Of a stretch of DNA of 64,000 nt, positions 8,540 to 16,160 are shown in pieces. The notes beneath the pieces were generated by a model. The model ran no database searches. It had not been told where the DNA came from and saw only the letters and a list, made by a program, of their open reading frames with translations. Numbering within the stretch: the first letter of the stretch is position 1; the number at the start of each line of letters is the position of its first letter. Source of the DNA: Cypionkella sp. (GTDB lineage: Bacteria; Pseudomonadota; Alphaproteobacteria; Rhodobacterales; Rhodobacteraceae). Location of the stretch: NCBI GenBank assembly GCA_023255415.1, contig JALRIN010000002.1, forward strand, positions 1 through 64,000, given 5' to 3'. Both the position numbers and the translations under genes were made by a program.

Positions 8540-9436
8540 TCAGCCCTTCAAAGTCTTAGCGACTTCTGCAGCAAAATCTTCTTTCTCTTTTTCGATGCCT
8601 TCGCCGCAAGCCATACGCACAAAGCCCACAACCGTCACGCCTGCGTCTTTTGCCGCCTGCTCAACGGTGATGTCTGGGTTCATCACAAAAGCCTGACCCA
8701 TCAGCGTGCTTTCGGCGACGAATTTCTTCATCCGGCCCGGAATGATATTGTTCTGGATCACAGCATCTGGCTTTGGCTTGGCCGAAGCCGCGTTCTCTTC
8801 CAATGCTTTAGCGGTTTGAACAGCCAATTCACGCTCAAGCACAACCGGATCAAGATCTGCTTCCGACAAAGCCAAAGGATTGGTTGCCGCGATATGCATG
8901 GCGATCTGCTTGGCAATGCCATTGTCAGCACCGTTTACCGCAACCAAAACGCCGATCTTGCCCAGACCGTCAGCGGCTGCATTGTGCACATAAGACGCAA
9001 CGGCTTCACCTTGAACCGAAGCCATCCGGCGCAGGGTCATGTTTTCGCCAATGATCGCGATAGCCGAGCTCAAAGCGGTCTCAACCGTCTTGCCGCCCAG
9101 ATCCGCCGCCTTCAGCGCATCCACGTCCGCCACGCCCAAAGCGGCCTCGGTAATGCCACGTGCAAGGGTTTGGAAATCCGCGTTCTTACCGACAAAGTCG
9201 GTTTCCGAGTTGATCTCAACAGCCACGCCGCGCCCGCCAGCCACAGCCACGCCAACAAGGCCCTCTGCCGCAATGCGGTCAGCCTTTTTGGCAGCCTTCG
9301 CAAGGCCCTTGGTGCGCAGCCAGTCAACCGCTGCTTCCATGTCGCCATTGGTTTCAACAAGCGCTTTTTTCGCGTCCATCATGCCTGCGCCGGTCGATTC
9401 GCGCAGGTCTTTCACCATAGTTGCGGTGATGGTCAT
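8540..9436 (-). CDS. tsf: Elongation factor Ts
   Basis: 298 residues. Nucleotide exchange factor for EF-Tu in translation. The N-terminus has the UBA-like module with the signature LRESTGAGMMDAKKAL (about residues 11-26), then the TDFVGKN motif (about 80-86) of the core EF-Tu-binding domain. RBS AGGAG is 8 nt before ATG 9436. It is second in the rpsB-tsf pair, the near-universal bacterial arrangement, and is followed by a terminator. Nothing unusual. Confidence 0.97.
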   Translation of the reverse strand: MTITATMVKDLRESTGAGMMDAKKALVETNGDMEAAVDWLRTKGLAKAAKKADRIAAEGLVGVAVAGGRGVAVEINSETDFVGKNADFQTLARGITEAALGVADVDALKAADLGGKTVETALSSAIAIIGENMTLRRMASVQGEAVASYVHNAAADGLGKIGVLVAVNGADNGIAKQIAMHIAATNPLALSEADLDPVVLERELAVQTAKALEENAASAKPKPDAVIQNNIIPGRMKKFVAESTLMGQAFVMNPDITVEQAAKDAGVTVVGFVRMACGEGIEKEKEDFAAEVAKTLKG

Positions 9437-9534
9437 GTCAGTCTCCTGAAATAAGAAATGGGTCTGGCGGGAAAGAGTTGCACAGATTACGCGCCACCCT
9501 ACCCCCGCCAGTTGTCCGTTCCGTGACAGCCCTA

Positions 9535-10293
9535 TTAGGCTTCAGCGACAGCTTCTTCTTCTGGTGCCGTTTCCAGCGCGCCCAGATCAATACCGGCAGC
9601 GCCCATTTGCGCCGACATACCGTCCAAAGCCGCGCGGGCAATCAGCTCGCAGTACAGTTGGATCGCACGGGCCGCGTCGTCGTTGCCCGGGATCACATAG
9701 TCAACGCCTTTTGGCGAGTTGTTGGTGTCAACGATGCCAACAACCGGAATGCCCAGCTTTTGCGCTTCCAGAATGGCAAGATCTTCTTTGCCCACGTCAA
9801 CGACAAAAATCAGGTCAGGCGTGCCGCCCATCTCGCGGATACCGCCCAAGGAAGCCTGCAGCTTGCCCTGATCGCGTTCCATCATCAGACGCTCTTTTTT
9901 GGTCAAACCTTCGCCGCCAGCCGCCAGCAGCTCATCAATCTGCTTCAAACGCTGGATCGACTGGGAAACGGTTTTCCAGTTGGTCAGCGTGCCGCCCAGC
10001 CAGCGGTGGTTCATGTAAAACTGTGCGCAACGCTCAGCAGCCTCAGCCACTGGCTTTTGCGCCTGACGCTTAGTGCCGACGAACAAAATGCGGCCGCCTT
10101 TGGCGACGGTATCACGCACGACTTTCAGCGCCTGTTCCAGCATGGGAACGGTCTGCGTAAGGTCAAGAATGTGAATGCCGTTGCGGTCGCCGTAGATGTA
10201 TTGCCCCATCTTCGGGTTCCAGCGTGCGGTCTGGTGGCCGTAGTGAACGCCTGCTTCAAGCAGCTGGCGCATGGAAAACTCTGGAAGAGCCAT
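9535..10293 (-). CDS. rpsB: 30S ribosomal protein S2
   Basis: 252 residues beginning MALPEFSMRQLLEAGVHYGH, the standard S2 N-terminus. Further family blocks are the WNPKM-YI region, FVGTKRQAQ, HRWLGGTLTNW and the PDLIFVVDV segment. The open frame extends 32 codons further upstream, but the ATG at 10293 carries AAGGA at the right distance and matches the family start. The C-terminus ends in an acidic tail. The 98-nt gap to tsf contains an 8-bp inverted repeat (9464-9471/9504-9511). Confidence 0.97.
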   Translation of the reverse strand: MALPEFSMRQLLEAGVHYGHQTARWNPKMGQYIYGDRNGIHILDLTQTVPMLEQALKVVRDTVAKGGRILFVGTKRQAQKPVAEAAERCAQFYMNHRWLGGTLTNWKTVSQSIQRLKQIDELLAAGGEGLTKKERLMMERDQGKLQASLGGIREMGGTPDLIFVVDVGKEDLAILEAQKLGIPVVGIVDTNNSPKGVDYVIPGNDDAARAIQLYCELIARAALDGMSAQMGAAGIDLGALETAPEEEAVAEA

Positions 10294-10460
10294 GGTCTTA
10301 TCCTTTCCGGTTTCTATCCTCGGCAAAGCTGTCTCAGACCTGCTGGTCCAACCGGCGGACGATACGGGATGTCTCCCCGCAAAGCCCAAGCCTCACCTGT
10401 GAAGTGCGCGCCACTTACCCCATCCCCCGCCGCCTCACAAGTCAATTCCGCACATCCGCT

Positions 10461-10498
10461 TTCATCTTGGCAAAAATATCCCCGCCGGAGGCTCCGCC
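10461..10498 (-). repeat. Intergenic element of the Rhodobacteraceae type (single copy here)
   Basis: Read on the minus strand it contains GCCTCCGGCGGGGATATTTT followed by GCCAAGATGAAAG. I recall very similar strings recurring between genes in this family; only one copy is present in this window, so its repetitive nature cannot be shown from here. It lies between the divergent rpsB and psuK genes. Role unknown. Confidence 0.5.
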
Positions 10499-10541
10499 AG
10501 CGCCCCTTGCACCGCGCTTTGGGATAGGCGAAGAAGCTTGC

Positions 10542-11432
10542 ATGACACCAGATATCCTTTGTATTGGCTCTGTGCTTTGGGACATCATCGGCCGCTCGCC
10601 GCTGGCGATGCGGCTTGGCTCGGATGTGCCTGGGCGCATCACCCGCCTGCCGGGCGGCGTGGCGCTGAATATTGCAATGACCTTGGCGCGGTTTAACCTG
10701 CGCCCTGCCCTGCTTTCAGCCGTGGGCCATGATGGCGCCGGCGACGATCTGGTGGCTGCCTGCGCGCGGATGGGGCTGATCACCGATCACCTCTACCGCT
10801 CGGCGGATCTTCCCACCGATGTTTATATGGCGCTTGAAGGCGCAAATGGTCTGATCGCGGCGATTGCCGATGCGCAGTCGCTCGAAGCTGCCGGCGATAA
10901 GATCCTGCGACCCTTGGCCGATGGCAGGCTCGGATCGGAGGCAAAGCCTTGGGCGGGGATGGTAGCGCTCGACGGCAATCTGACGGTGGCGCTTTTGTCC
11001 GAAATCGCCAATTCGCCGCTTTTTGCCGCCGCCGATCTGCGCATAGCCCCCGCCAGCCCCGGCAAGGCCGAACGCTTGCTGCCGCTGCTCGCCCATGCCT
11101 CTGCCACGCTTTACGTCAATCTTGAAGAGGCAGGCCTGCTTTGCAAAGACAGCTTTGCCCAAGCCTCTGACGCCGCCGAAGCGCTTTTGGCGCGTGGCGC
11201 CGCGCATGTGCTAGTCACCAATGGCGGGCAGGACTGTGCCGAAGGCATGCAACACGCAGGCGTCATCACCGCCACCCCTCCGCCGGTTGTGGTCGCGCGC
11301 ATCACTGGCGCCGGCGACACCTTCATGGCAGCCCATATCGTGGCCGAGCGCAAAGGTGCCTGCCGCGCCGACGCGCTTTCAGCCGCCCTGCGCGCCGCCG
11401 CCACCTATGTTTCAGGAGAACATGCCTCGTGA
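10542..11432 (+). CDS. psuK: Pseudouridine kinase (PfkB family)
   Basis: 296-residue ribokinase/PfkB-type sugar kinase. Phosphorylates pseudouridine to pseudouridine 5'-phosphate, the substrate of the next gene. The N-terminal PGGVALNIAMTLARF is PfkB signature 1 and TGAGDTFMA (catalytic base D259) is signature 2. The assignment to pseudouridine rests on the 4-nt overlap with psuG; by sequence alone only a PfkB sugar kinase could be claimed. The ATG at 10542 is chosen because the family N-terminus (ILCIGSVLWD) starts there. The frame is open for another 106 codons upstream without similarity to anything I recognise. Confidence 0.9.
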   Translation: MTPDILCIGSVLWDIIGRSPLAMRLGSDVPGRITRLPGGVALNIAMTLARFNLRPALLSAVGHDGAGDDLVAACARMGLITDHLYRSADLPTDVYMALEGANGLIAAIADAQSLEAAGDKILRPLADGRLGSEAKPWAGMVALDGNLTVALLSEIANSPLFAAADLRIAPASPGKAERLLPLLAHASATLYVNLEEAGLLCKDSFAQASDAAEALLARGAAHVLVTNGGQDCAEGMQHAGVITATPPPVVVARITGAGDTFMAAHIVAERKGACRADALSAALRAAATYVSGEHAS

Positions 11433-12361
11433 CCCATCCCCTTTTGCAATTTTCGCCCGAAGTCGCCCAAGCCCGTGCTGAAGGCCGCGCTATTGTGGCG
11501 CTTGAATCCACCATCATCACCCATGGCATGCCGTTTCCGCAAAACGTCGAAGCCGCCCGCGCGGTCGAGGCCGAGGTGCGCGCGCAGGGTGCCACTCCCG
11601 CCACCATCGCCGTGATGGGGGGACGCATTCTGATCGGGCTGACCGATGCCCAACTTGATGCCTTGGGCCAGGCCGCACATGTGATGAAGCTGTCGCGCGC
11701 CGATCTTGCAGCCTGCTTGGCGCAAGGCGGGACTGGGGCGACCACCGTTGCTGCGACGATGATCTGTGCTGCGCAAGCGGGCATCGCGGTCTTTGCCACC
11801 GGCGGCATTGGCGGCGTGCATCGCGGTGCGGAAACCAGCTTTGATATCTCGGCCGATCTGCCCGAACTGGCGGCGACGGCCGTCACGGTGATTGCAGCCG
11901 GTGCCAAAGCGATTCTTGATCTGCCCAAGACGCTGGAATATCTGGAAACCGCAGGCGTGCCGGTGATCGCTTACGGCCAAGACGATTTTCCGGGCTTCTG
12001 GTCACGCTCTTCCGGGCTGAAAGCGCCCTTGCGCATGGACACCGCCGCCGAGATCGCGCGTGCGCAACTGCTGCGCACCAGCTTGGGTCTGCCGGGGGGC
12101 CAGTTGATCGCAAATCCGATCCCCGCCGCTGATGAGGTTGCGCGTCACATCATTGATCCAGTGATCGAAACCGCCCTTGCCGAGGCCGCAGCCGCAGGCA
12201 TTCTGGCCAAGGATGTCACACCTTTCCTGCTTGACCGCATCTTTGATCTGACCAAGGGTCAGTCACTGGTGGCCAACATTGCCCTTGTTTTGAACAATGC
12301 CCGTCTTGGCGCGGCCATTGCTTTGGAAATTACCGCGCAGCGGGCTGCAAAAACATTGTGA
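11429..12361 (+). CDS. psuG: Pseudouridine-5'-phosphate glycosidase
   Basis: 310 residues. Cleaves the C-C glycosidic bond of pseudouridine 5'-phosphate to uracil and ribose 5-phosphate. Family blocks seen: ALESTIITHGMPFPQNVE near the N-terminus, the GGTGATTVAATM segment, ATGGIGGVHRGAE and YGQDDFPGFWSR. The GTG start at 11429 overlaps the psuK stop by 4 nt; an AGGAG lies about 10 nt upstream. Together the two genes form a complete breakdown route for a modified nucleoside from RNA turnover. No dedicated transporter gene is adjacent. Confidence 0.95.
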   Translation: MTHPLLQFSPEVAQARAEGRAIVALESTIITHGMPFPQNVEAARAVEAEVRAQGATPATIAVMGGRILIGLTDAQLDALGQAAHVMKLSRADLAACLAQGGTGATTVAATMICAAQAGIAVFATGGIGGVHRGAETSFDISADLPELAATAVTVIAAGAKAILDLPKTLEYLETAGVPVIAYGQDDFPGFWSRSSGLKAPLRMDTAAEIARAQLLRTSLGLPGGQLIANPIPAADEVARHIIDPVIETALAEAAAAGILAKDVTPFLLDRIFDLTKGQSLVANIALVLNNARLGAAIALEITAQRAAKTL

Positions 12362-12405
12362 CACCGCCGCCCAGACCCTAGATTAGCCGCAACCAAGGAG
12401 CCGTG

Positions 12406-13110
12406 ATGTCAGACCTGCCCCCCCCGACCCCGCGCCGCTCGCTGTTTGGCGCGCTGCGTTCGTCTTTTCTGACCGGCTTGGTGGTGGTGCTGCCGGTTGG
12501 TCTGACGATCTATGTGGTCTGGGGGGTAATCGGCTGGATCGACGGCTGGATTTTGCCGCTGATCCCCGAACGCTTTCAGCCCGAATTTCTGATCCACCAA
12601 TGGTTTGGCCCTGAAGCGCGCTATCCGGTGCGCGGGGTTGGGGTGCTGGTGTTCTTGGTCTTTACCGCCATCGTCGGGGCCTTGGCGCGTGGGCTGATCG
12701 GGCGCAGTGTGATGCGGCGCGCCGAAAGCCTTGTTGACCGCGTGCCGCTGGTGCGCTCGGTCTATTCGGGGCTGAAACAGATCACCGAGACCTTCTTTGC
12801 CAAATCAGAAAAAAGCTTCGAGCATACCTGCCTGGTCGAATTCCCCCGCGCGGGCTATTGGGCGGTTGGAATGGTGGCGACCACGCCCAAGGGCGAGATT
12901 GCCGATAAATTGCCCGGCGACGAGCCGAAAGTCGCGGTGTTTTTGGGGCTGACGCCGATGACTTCGGGGATTTTGCTCTTTGTGCCGCAAAGCGAAGTCA
13001 TCCAGCTGGATATGAAAACCGACGAGGCGGTCAAGCTGATCGTTTCGGCCGGTTTGGTATACCCGCAGCCCAAAGAGGTGCTCGAAGCGGCGCTGGCGCA
13101 GCTGAGCTAA
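12406..13110 (+). CDS. DUF502 family membrane protein
   Basis: 234 residues with two transmembrane helices (about 22-45 and 77-98) and a C-terminal soluble region. The blocks SLFGALRSSFLTGLVVVLPVGLT, PLVRSVYSGLKQITETF and TPMTSGILLFVP are typical of the DUF502 family found widely in bacteria. Function unknown. AAGGAG (12395-12400) fits the ATG at 12406; a GTG at 12403 would add one residue. The stop overlaps that of the convergent dehydrogenase by 2-3 nt. Confidence 0.85.
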   Translation: MSDLPPPTPRRSLFGALRSSFLTGLVVVLPVGLTIYVVWGVIGWIDGWILPLIPERFQPEFLIHQWFGPEARYPVRGVGVLVFLVFTAIVGALARGLIGRSVMRRAESLVDRVPLVRSVYSGLKQITETFFAKSEKSFEHTCLVEFPRAGYWAVGMVATTPKGEIADKLPGDEPKVAVFLGLTPMTSGILLFVPQSEVIQLDMKTDEAVKLIVSAGLVYPQPKEVLEAALAQLS

Positions 13111-13877
13111 AGCGCTGTCCAGCCGCCATCGACCGAAATCGTGGTGCCGGTGACCTGATCCGCCGCAGGGCTGCACAGATAAACCGCAGTGCCGCCGATC
13201 TGTTCAACGGTGGCAAATTGGCGCGAGGGTTGGCGCAGCAGCATCACCTCGCGGATCACCGTGTCGCGGTCCATGCCATGCACCTTCATCTGATCGGGGA
13301 TCTGCGCTTCGACCAAGGGCGTCAGCACATAGCCCGGGCAGATTGCGTTGCAGGTAATGCCCTGGCCCGCGCATTCCAGCGCAACGGTTTTCGACAGCCC
13401 AACGATGCCATGCTTGGCCGCCACATAGGCCGATTTGAACGGCGAGGCCGTCAGACCATGCGCCGAGGCGATATTGATCACCCTGCCCCAGCCCGATGCC
13501 CGCATCCCCGGCAGCGCCGCCGCCGTGGTGTGAAAGGCGGATGACAGGTTGATCGCAAGGATCTGATCCCATTTCTCGGTTGGAAACTCCTCGACAGGTG
13601 CCACGAATTGCACACCGGCGTTATTGACCAGAATATCGCAGCCGCCCGCCTTTTCGATCAAGGCGCGACAGTCGGCTGCCTTGGACATATCGGCCGCAAT
13701 ATAGCGCACCTGCACACCATGGCGCGCGGCCAGATCGGCCGCCAGCGCGTGATCTTCGGGCCGGTCGGTAAAGCTGTTCAGCACCACATCGGCCCCCGCA
13801 CGCGCCAGCTCTTCGGCCACCCCAAGCCCGATGCCCGAGTTCGATCCGGTGACAATCGCGGTTTTGCGCTTCAGCAT
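13107..13877 (-). CDS. bdhA: 3-hydroxybutyrate dehydrogenase (SDR family)
   Basis: 256-residue short-chain dehydrogenase that interconverts D-3-hydroxybutyrate and acetoacetate with NAD. It has the cofactor loop TGSNSGIG (10-17), NNAG (85-88), catalytic S138, Y151 and K155, and the ICPGYVLTPLVEAQIPDQ segment characteristic of 3-hydroxybutyrate dehydrogenases (PHB turnover). The start at 13877 has AGGAG; the frame extends 11 codons further. Convergent with the DUF502 gene. A possible promoter (CTGGCA-17-TATGCT) lies about 35-65 nt upstream. Confidence 0.9.
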   Translation of the reverse strand: MLKRKTAIVTGSNSGIGLGVAEELARAGADVVLNSFTDRPEDHALAADLAARHGVQVRYIAADMSKAADCRALIEKAGGCDILVNNAGVQFVAPVEEFPTEKWDQILAINLSSAFHTTAAALPGMRASGWGRVINIASAHGLTASPFKSAYVAAKHGIVGLSKTVALECAGQGITCNAICPGYVLTPLVEAQIPDQMKVHGMDRDTVIREVMLLRQPSRQFATVEQIGGTAVYLCSPAADQVTGTTISVDGGWTAL

Positions 13878-14007
13878 GCTGGCTCTCCTGATGATGTTGC
13901 AGCGCAGCATAACCGCTTTCGCCTGCAGTGCCAGAGTGCGCGGCGATTCTTCGCAGTATCGGCCAAAGCTGGCGCAGCTTTGGCTTCAGCTAAGTCAGCC
14001 AAAGCGC

Positions 14008-14085
14008 AAAAAAAAACGCCAGCACGAAGCTGGCGTTAAGTTATTGAGGCAGGTTTCATACAGGCAAGAAACCTATCGAGCAGTA
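14008..14085 (-). ncRNA. Candidate small RNA with own promoter and terminator
   Basis: About 78 nt on the minus strand in a 320-nt gap without a protein gene. From the predicted start near 14085 it reads into a first hairpin, AGGTTTC/GAAACCT (plus-strand 14068-14074 and 14051-14057) with a 10-nt loop TTGCCTGTAT. A single-stranded stretch follows, then a terminator hairpin AACGCCAGC/GCTGGCGTT (14029-14037 and 14015-14023) with a 5-nt loop, then seven or more T. This is the architecture of an Hfq-type trans-acting sRNA. It does not match a family I can name. Alternative: a leader or attenuator of bdhA, whose ATG is 130 nt further on. Confidence 0.6.
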
Positions 14086-14090
14086 GGGTT

Positions 14091-14119
14091 CTTATAGACC
14101 CGTTAAGAAGGCTCTCCAA
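14091..14119 (-). promoter_or_regulatory. Sigma-70-like promoter of the small RNA candidate
   Basis: Minus strand: -35 TTGGAG (plus 14114-14119), 17-nt spacer, -10 TATAAG (plus 14091-14096). Start expected about 6-8 nt further, near 14085. Confidence 0.55.
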
Positions 14120-14197
14120 GTTAAAAGTTTGATAAGTCACAAAACCCCCCTTAGTCTGGCGACAATCTAGGGTCAGATTTGGGGGATTGTTGCGCGA

Positions 14198-16012
14198 ATG
14201 AAACAGAATATCACATCGGCACTGGGGGCGGTTTGGCTGACGCTGATTCTCGGTGCACTTGCCACACCGCTATCTGCCGAGCCGAAACACGGCATAGCTA
14301 TGTATGGCGCGCCCGCTCTACCACCGGATTTTGTGTCGCTGCCCCAAGCCAACCCGGATGCGCCCAAAGGCGGCAAGATCATTTTTGGCGAATCCGGCAG
14401 TTTTGATTCGCTTAATCCCTTTATTGTCAAAGGTGTGCCACCAGCGGGGCTTTCGGCGCTGACGGTGGAAACACTTTTGGGCCGATCGTATGACGAGGCC
14501 TTCACGCTTTACGGGCTTTTGGCCGAATCGGTCGAGACTGATTCGGCCCGCAGCTATGTCGAATTCACCCTGCGCGAGGGCGCAAAGTTTTCCAACGGCG
14601 CTCCCGTTACCCCCGAAGATGTGCTCTGGTCGTTTGAAAAATTGGGCACCGAGGGCAGCCCGCGCTATGCAGGTGCCTGGAAAAAGATCGCCAAGGCCGA
14701 ACAAATTGGCAGCCGTGGGCTGCGCTTTACCTTTACCGCGATTGACCGCGAATTGCCGCTGATCTTGGGCCTGCGCCCGATTTTGCAAAAGGCGCAATGG
14801 CAGGGCAAGGATTTCACCGCCAGCACGCTGGAAGCCCCCATCGGCTCGGGCCCTTATGTCGTCGACAGTTTCGAGCCCGGCAAATTTATCTCCTATAAGA
14901 AAAACCCTAATTGGTGGGGGGCGGATCTGCCGTTTAACCGGGGCCAGCACAATCTGGACGAGGTGCGCTATGAATATTTTGGCGATGGCGGCGTGGTTTT
15001 TGAAGCCTTCAAGGCTGGCGTGATCACCAGCTACCGCGAGGCCAACCCGGCGAAATGGGCAAACAGCTATGATTTCCCCAGTATTGCCGCGGGCGATGTG
15101 GTGAAATCTGAAATCGCGCACCGCAGGCCTTCGGGGATCGACGGCTTTGTCTTTAACACCCGCAAGCCGCTGTTTGCCGATTGGCGGGTGCGCGAGGCTT
15201 TGATTGACGCCTTCAACTTCGAGCTGATCAATCAGACGCTGAACGGCGGCGTCATGCCGCGCATTCAGTCTTATTATTCCAACTCGGAACTTGGCGCTGC
15301 AATTGCAGACCCCGCAAGTGGCAAAGAGCTTGCGCTGCTGGCGCCGTTCAAAGACCAACTGCTGCCCGGAACGCTGGAAGGCTATAGCCTGCCAGTCTCG
15401 GATGGCAGCGAGGCCAATCGCGCCAATCTGCGCAAGGCCACCAAGCTGTTGGAAGACGCAGGGTGGAGCGTGCAGGACGGCAGCCTGAGGGACGCACAGG
15501 GGCAGGATTTTGCCTTTGAGATCCTGCTGCAAAACGGCGCTGATGACACCATCGCCATGGCCAGCATCTATGTCGAAGCGCTCAAGCGTCTTGGCATCAA
15601 CGCCAAAGTCACCACGGTGGATTCCGCGCAATATAAAGAACGCACCACCAATTACGATTTCGATATGACGCAATATGCCCGCTCGCTTTCGTTAAGTCCC
15701 GGCAACGAACAGATGCTGTATTGGGGTTCAGCGGGGGTGACAGAACCTGGCACGCGCAATTGGGCGGGGATCAATTCGCCTGCCGCCGAGGCGATGATCC
15801 AGACCATGCTGACCTCGACCGACCGCGAAGACTTTGTTGCAGCCGTGCATGCCCTTGACCGCGTGCTGACCGCAGGGCGCTATGTTGTGCCGATCTGGTA
15901 TTCCAATGTTTCGCGGCTGGCCTATGCCAAGCAGTTGCACTTTCCAGCAACTTTGCCTATTTACGGCGACTGGTTGGGCTTCCAACCCGATCTATGGTGG
16001 TATCAGGAGTAA
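14198..16012 (+). CDS. Peptide/opine-type ABC substrate-binding protein (SBP family 5), orphan
   Basis: 604 residues with a signal peptide cleaved about after A27 (TPLSA-EP). Family 5 (DppA/OppA/YejA) features: SFDSLNPF near residue 75, the FTLREGAKFSNGAPVTPEDVLWSFE block and the IGSGPYVVDSFEPGK block. The length and the HGIAMYGAPALPPDF opening resemble YejA-type proteins. Permease and ATPase genes would be expected next but do not follow; the next gene is a tiny lipoprotein. It may therefore serve a transporter encoded elsewhere. A weak promoter (TTGATA-17-TAGTCT, 14129-14157) lies upstream. Confidence 0.88.
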   Translation: MKQNITSALGAVWLTLILGALATPLSAEPKHGIAMYGAPALPPDFVSLPQANPDAPKGGKIIFGESGSFDSLNPFIVKGVPPAGLSALTVETLLGRSYDEAFTLYGLLAESVETDSARSYVEFTLREGAKFSNGAPVTPEDVLWSFEKLGTEGSPRYAGAWKKIAKAEQIGSRGLRFTFTAIDRELPLILGLRPILQKAQWQGKDFTASTLEAPIGSGPYVVDSFEPGKFISYKKNPNWWGADLPFNRGQHNLDEVRYEYFGDGGVVFEAFKAGVITSYREANPAKWANSYDFPSIAAGDVVKSEIAHRRPSGIDGFVFNTRKPLFADWRVREALIDAFNFELINQTLNGGVMPRIQSYYSNSELGAAIADPASGKELALLAPFKDQLLPGTLEGYSLPVSDGSEANRANLRKATKLLEDAGWSVQDGSLRDAQGQDFAFEILLQNGADDTIAMASIYVEALKRLGINAKVTTVDSAQYKERTTNYDFDMTQYARSLSLSPGNEQMLYWGSAGVTEPGTRNWAGINSPAAEAMIQTMLTSTDREDFVAAVHALDRVLTAGRYVVPIWYSNVSRLAYAKQLHFPATLPIYGDWLGFQPDLWWYQE

Positions 16013-16015
16013 AAG

Positions 16016-16132
16016 ATGCGCAAAATCATCCTTCTTGCTTTCTTTACAGCTTTGGCAGGTTGCAACACGATTTCCGGCATGGGGCAAGATATCTCGGGCG
16101 GTGCAAACCGCGTCGCGGGTTGGTTAAACTAA
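16016..16132 (+). CDS. Entericidin A/B-like small lipoprotein
   Basis: 38 residues: short hydrophobic signal ending in the lipobox LAGC (lipidated C16), then NTISGMGQDISGGANRVAGWLN. The pattern C-N-T-x-x-G-x-G-x-D-I-x-x-G-G is the entericidin EcnA/EcnB signature. Entericidins are small bacteriolytic or antidote-type lipoproteins in enterobacteria; in Alphaproteobacteria the role is unclear. It starts 3 nt after the stop of the binding-protein gene. A GGAG (16006-16009) lies inside that gene's last codons, so it probably rides on the same transcript. Confidence 0.8.
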   Translation: MRKIILLAFFTALAGCNTISGMGQDISGGANRVAGWLN

Positions 16133-16160
16133 GCGAAATCAAGGCGCGCCGCAGGGGGAA

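Noticed and set aside
14318..15673. 451-residue open frame antisense to the binding-protein gene
   Set aside because: Lies fully inside a recognisable family 5 binding protein on the other strand. The translation is rich in H, Q and R without family motifs, as expected from the mirror frame of GC-rich coding DNA.
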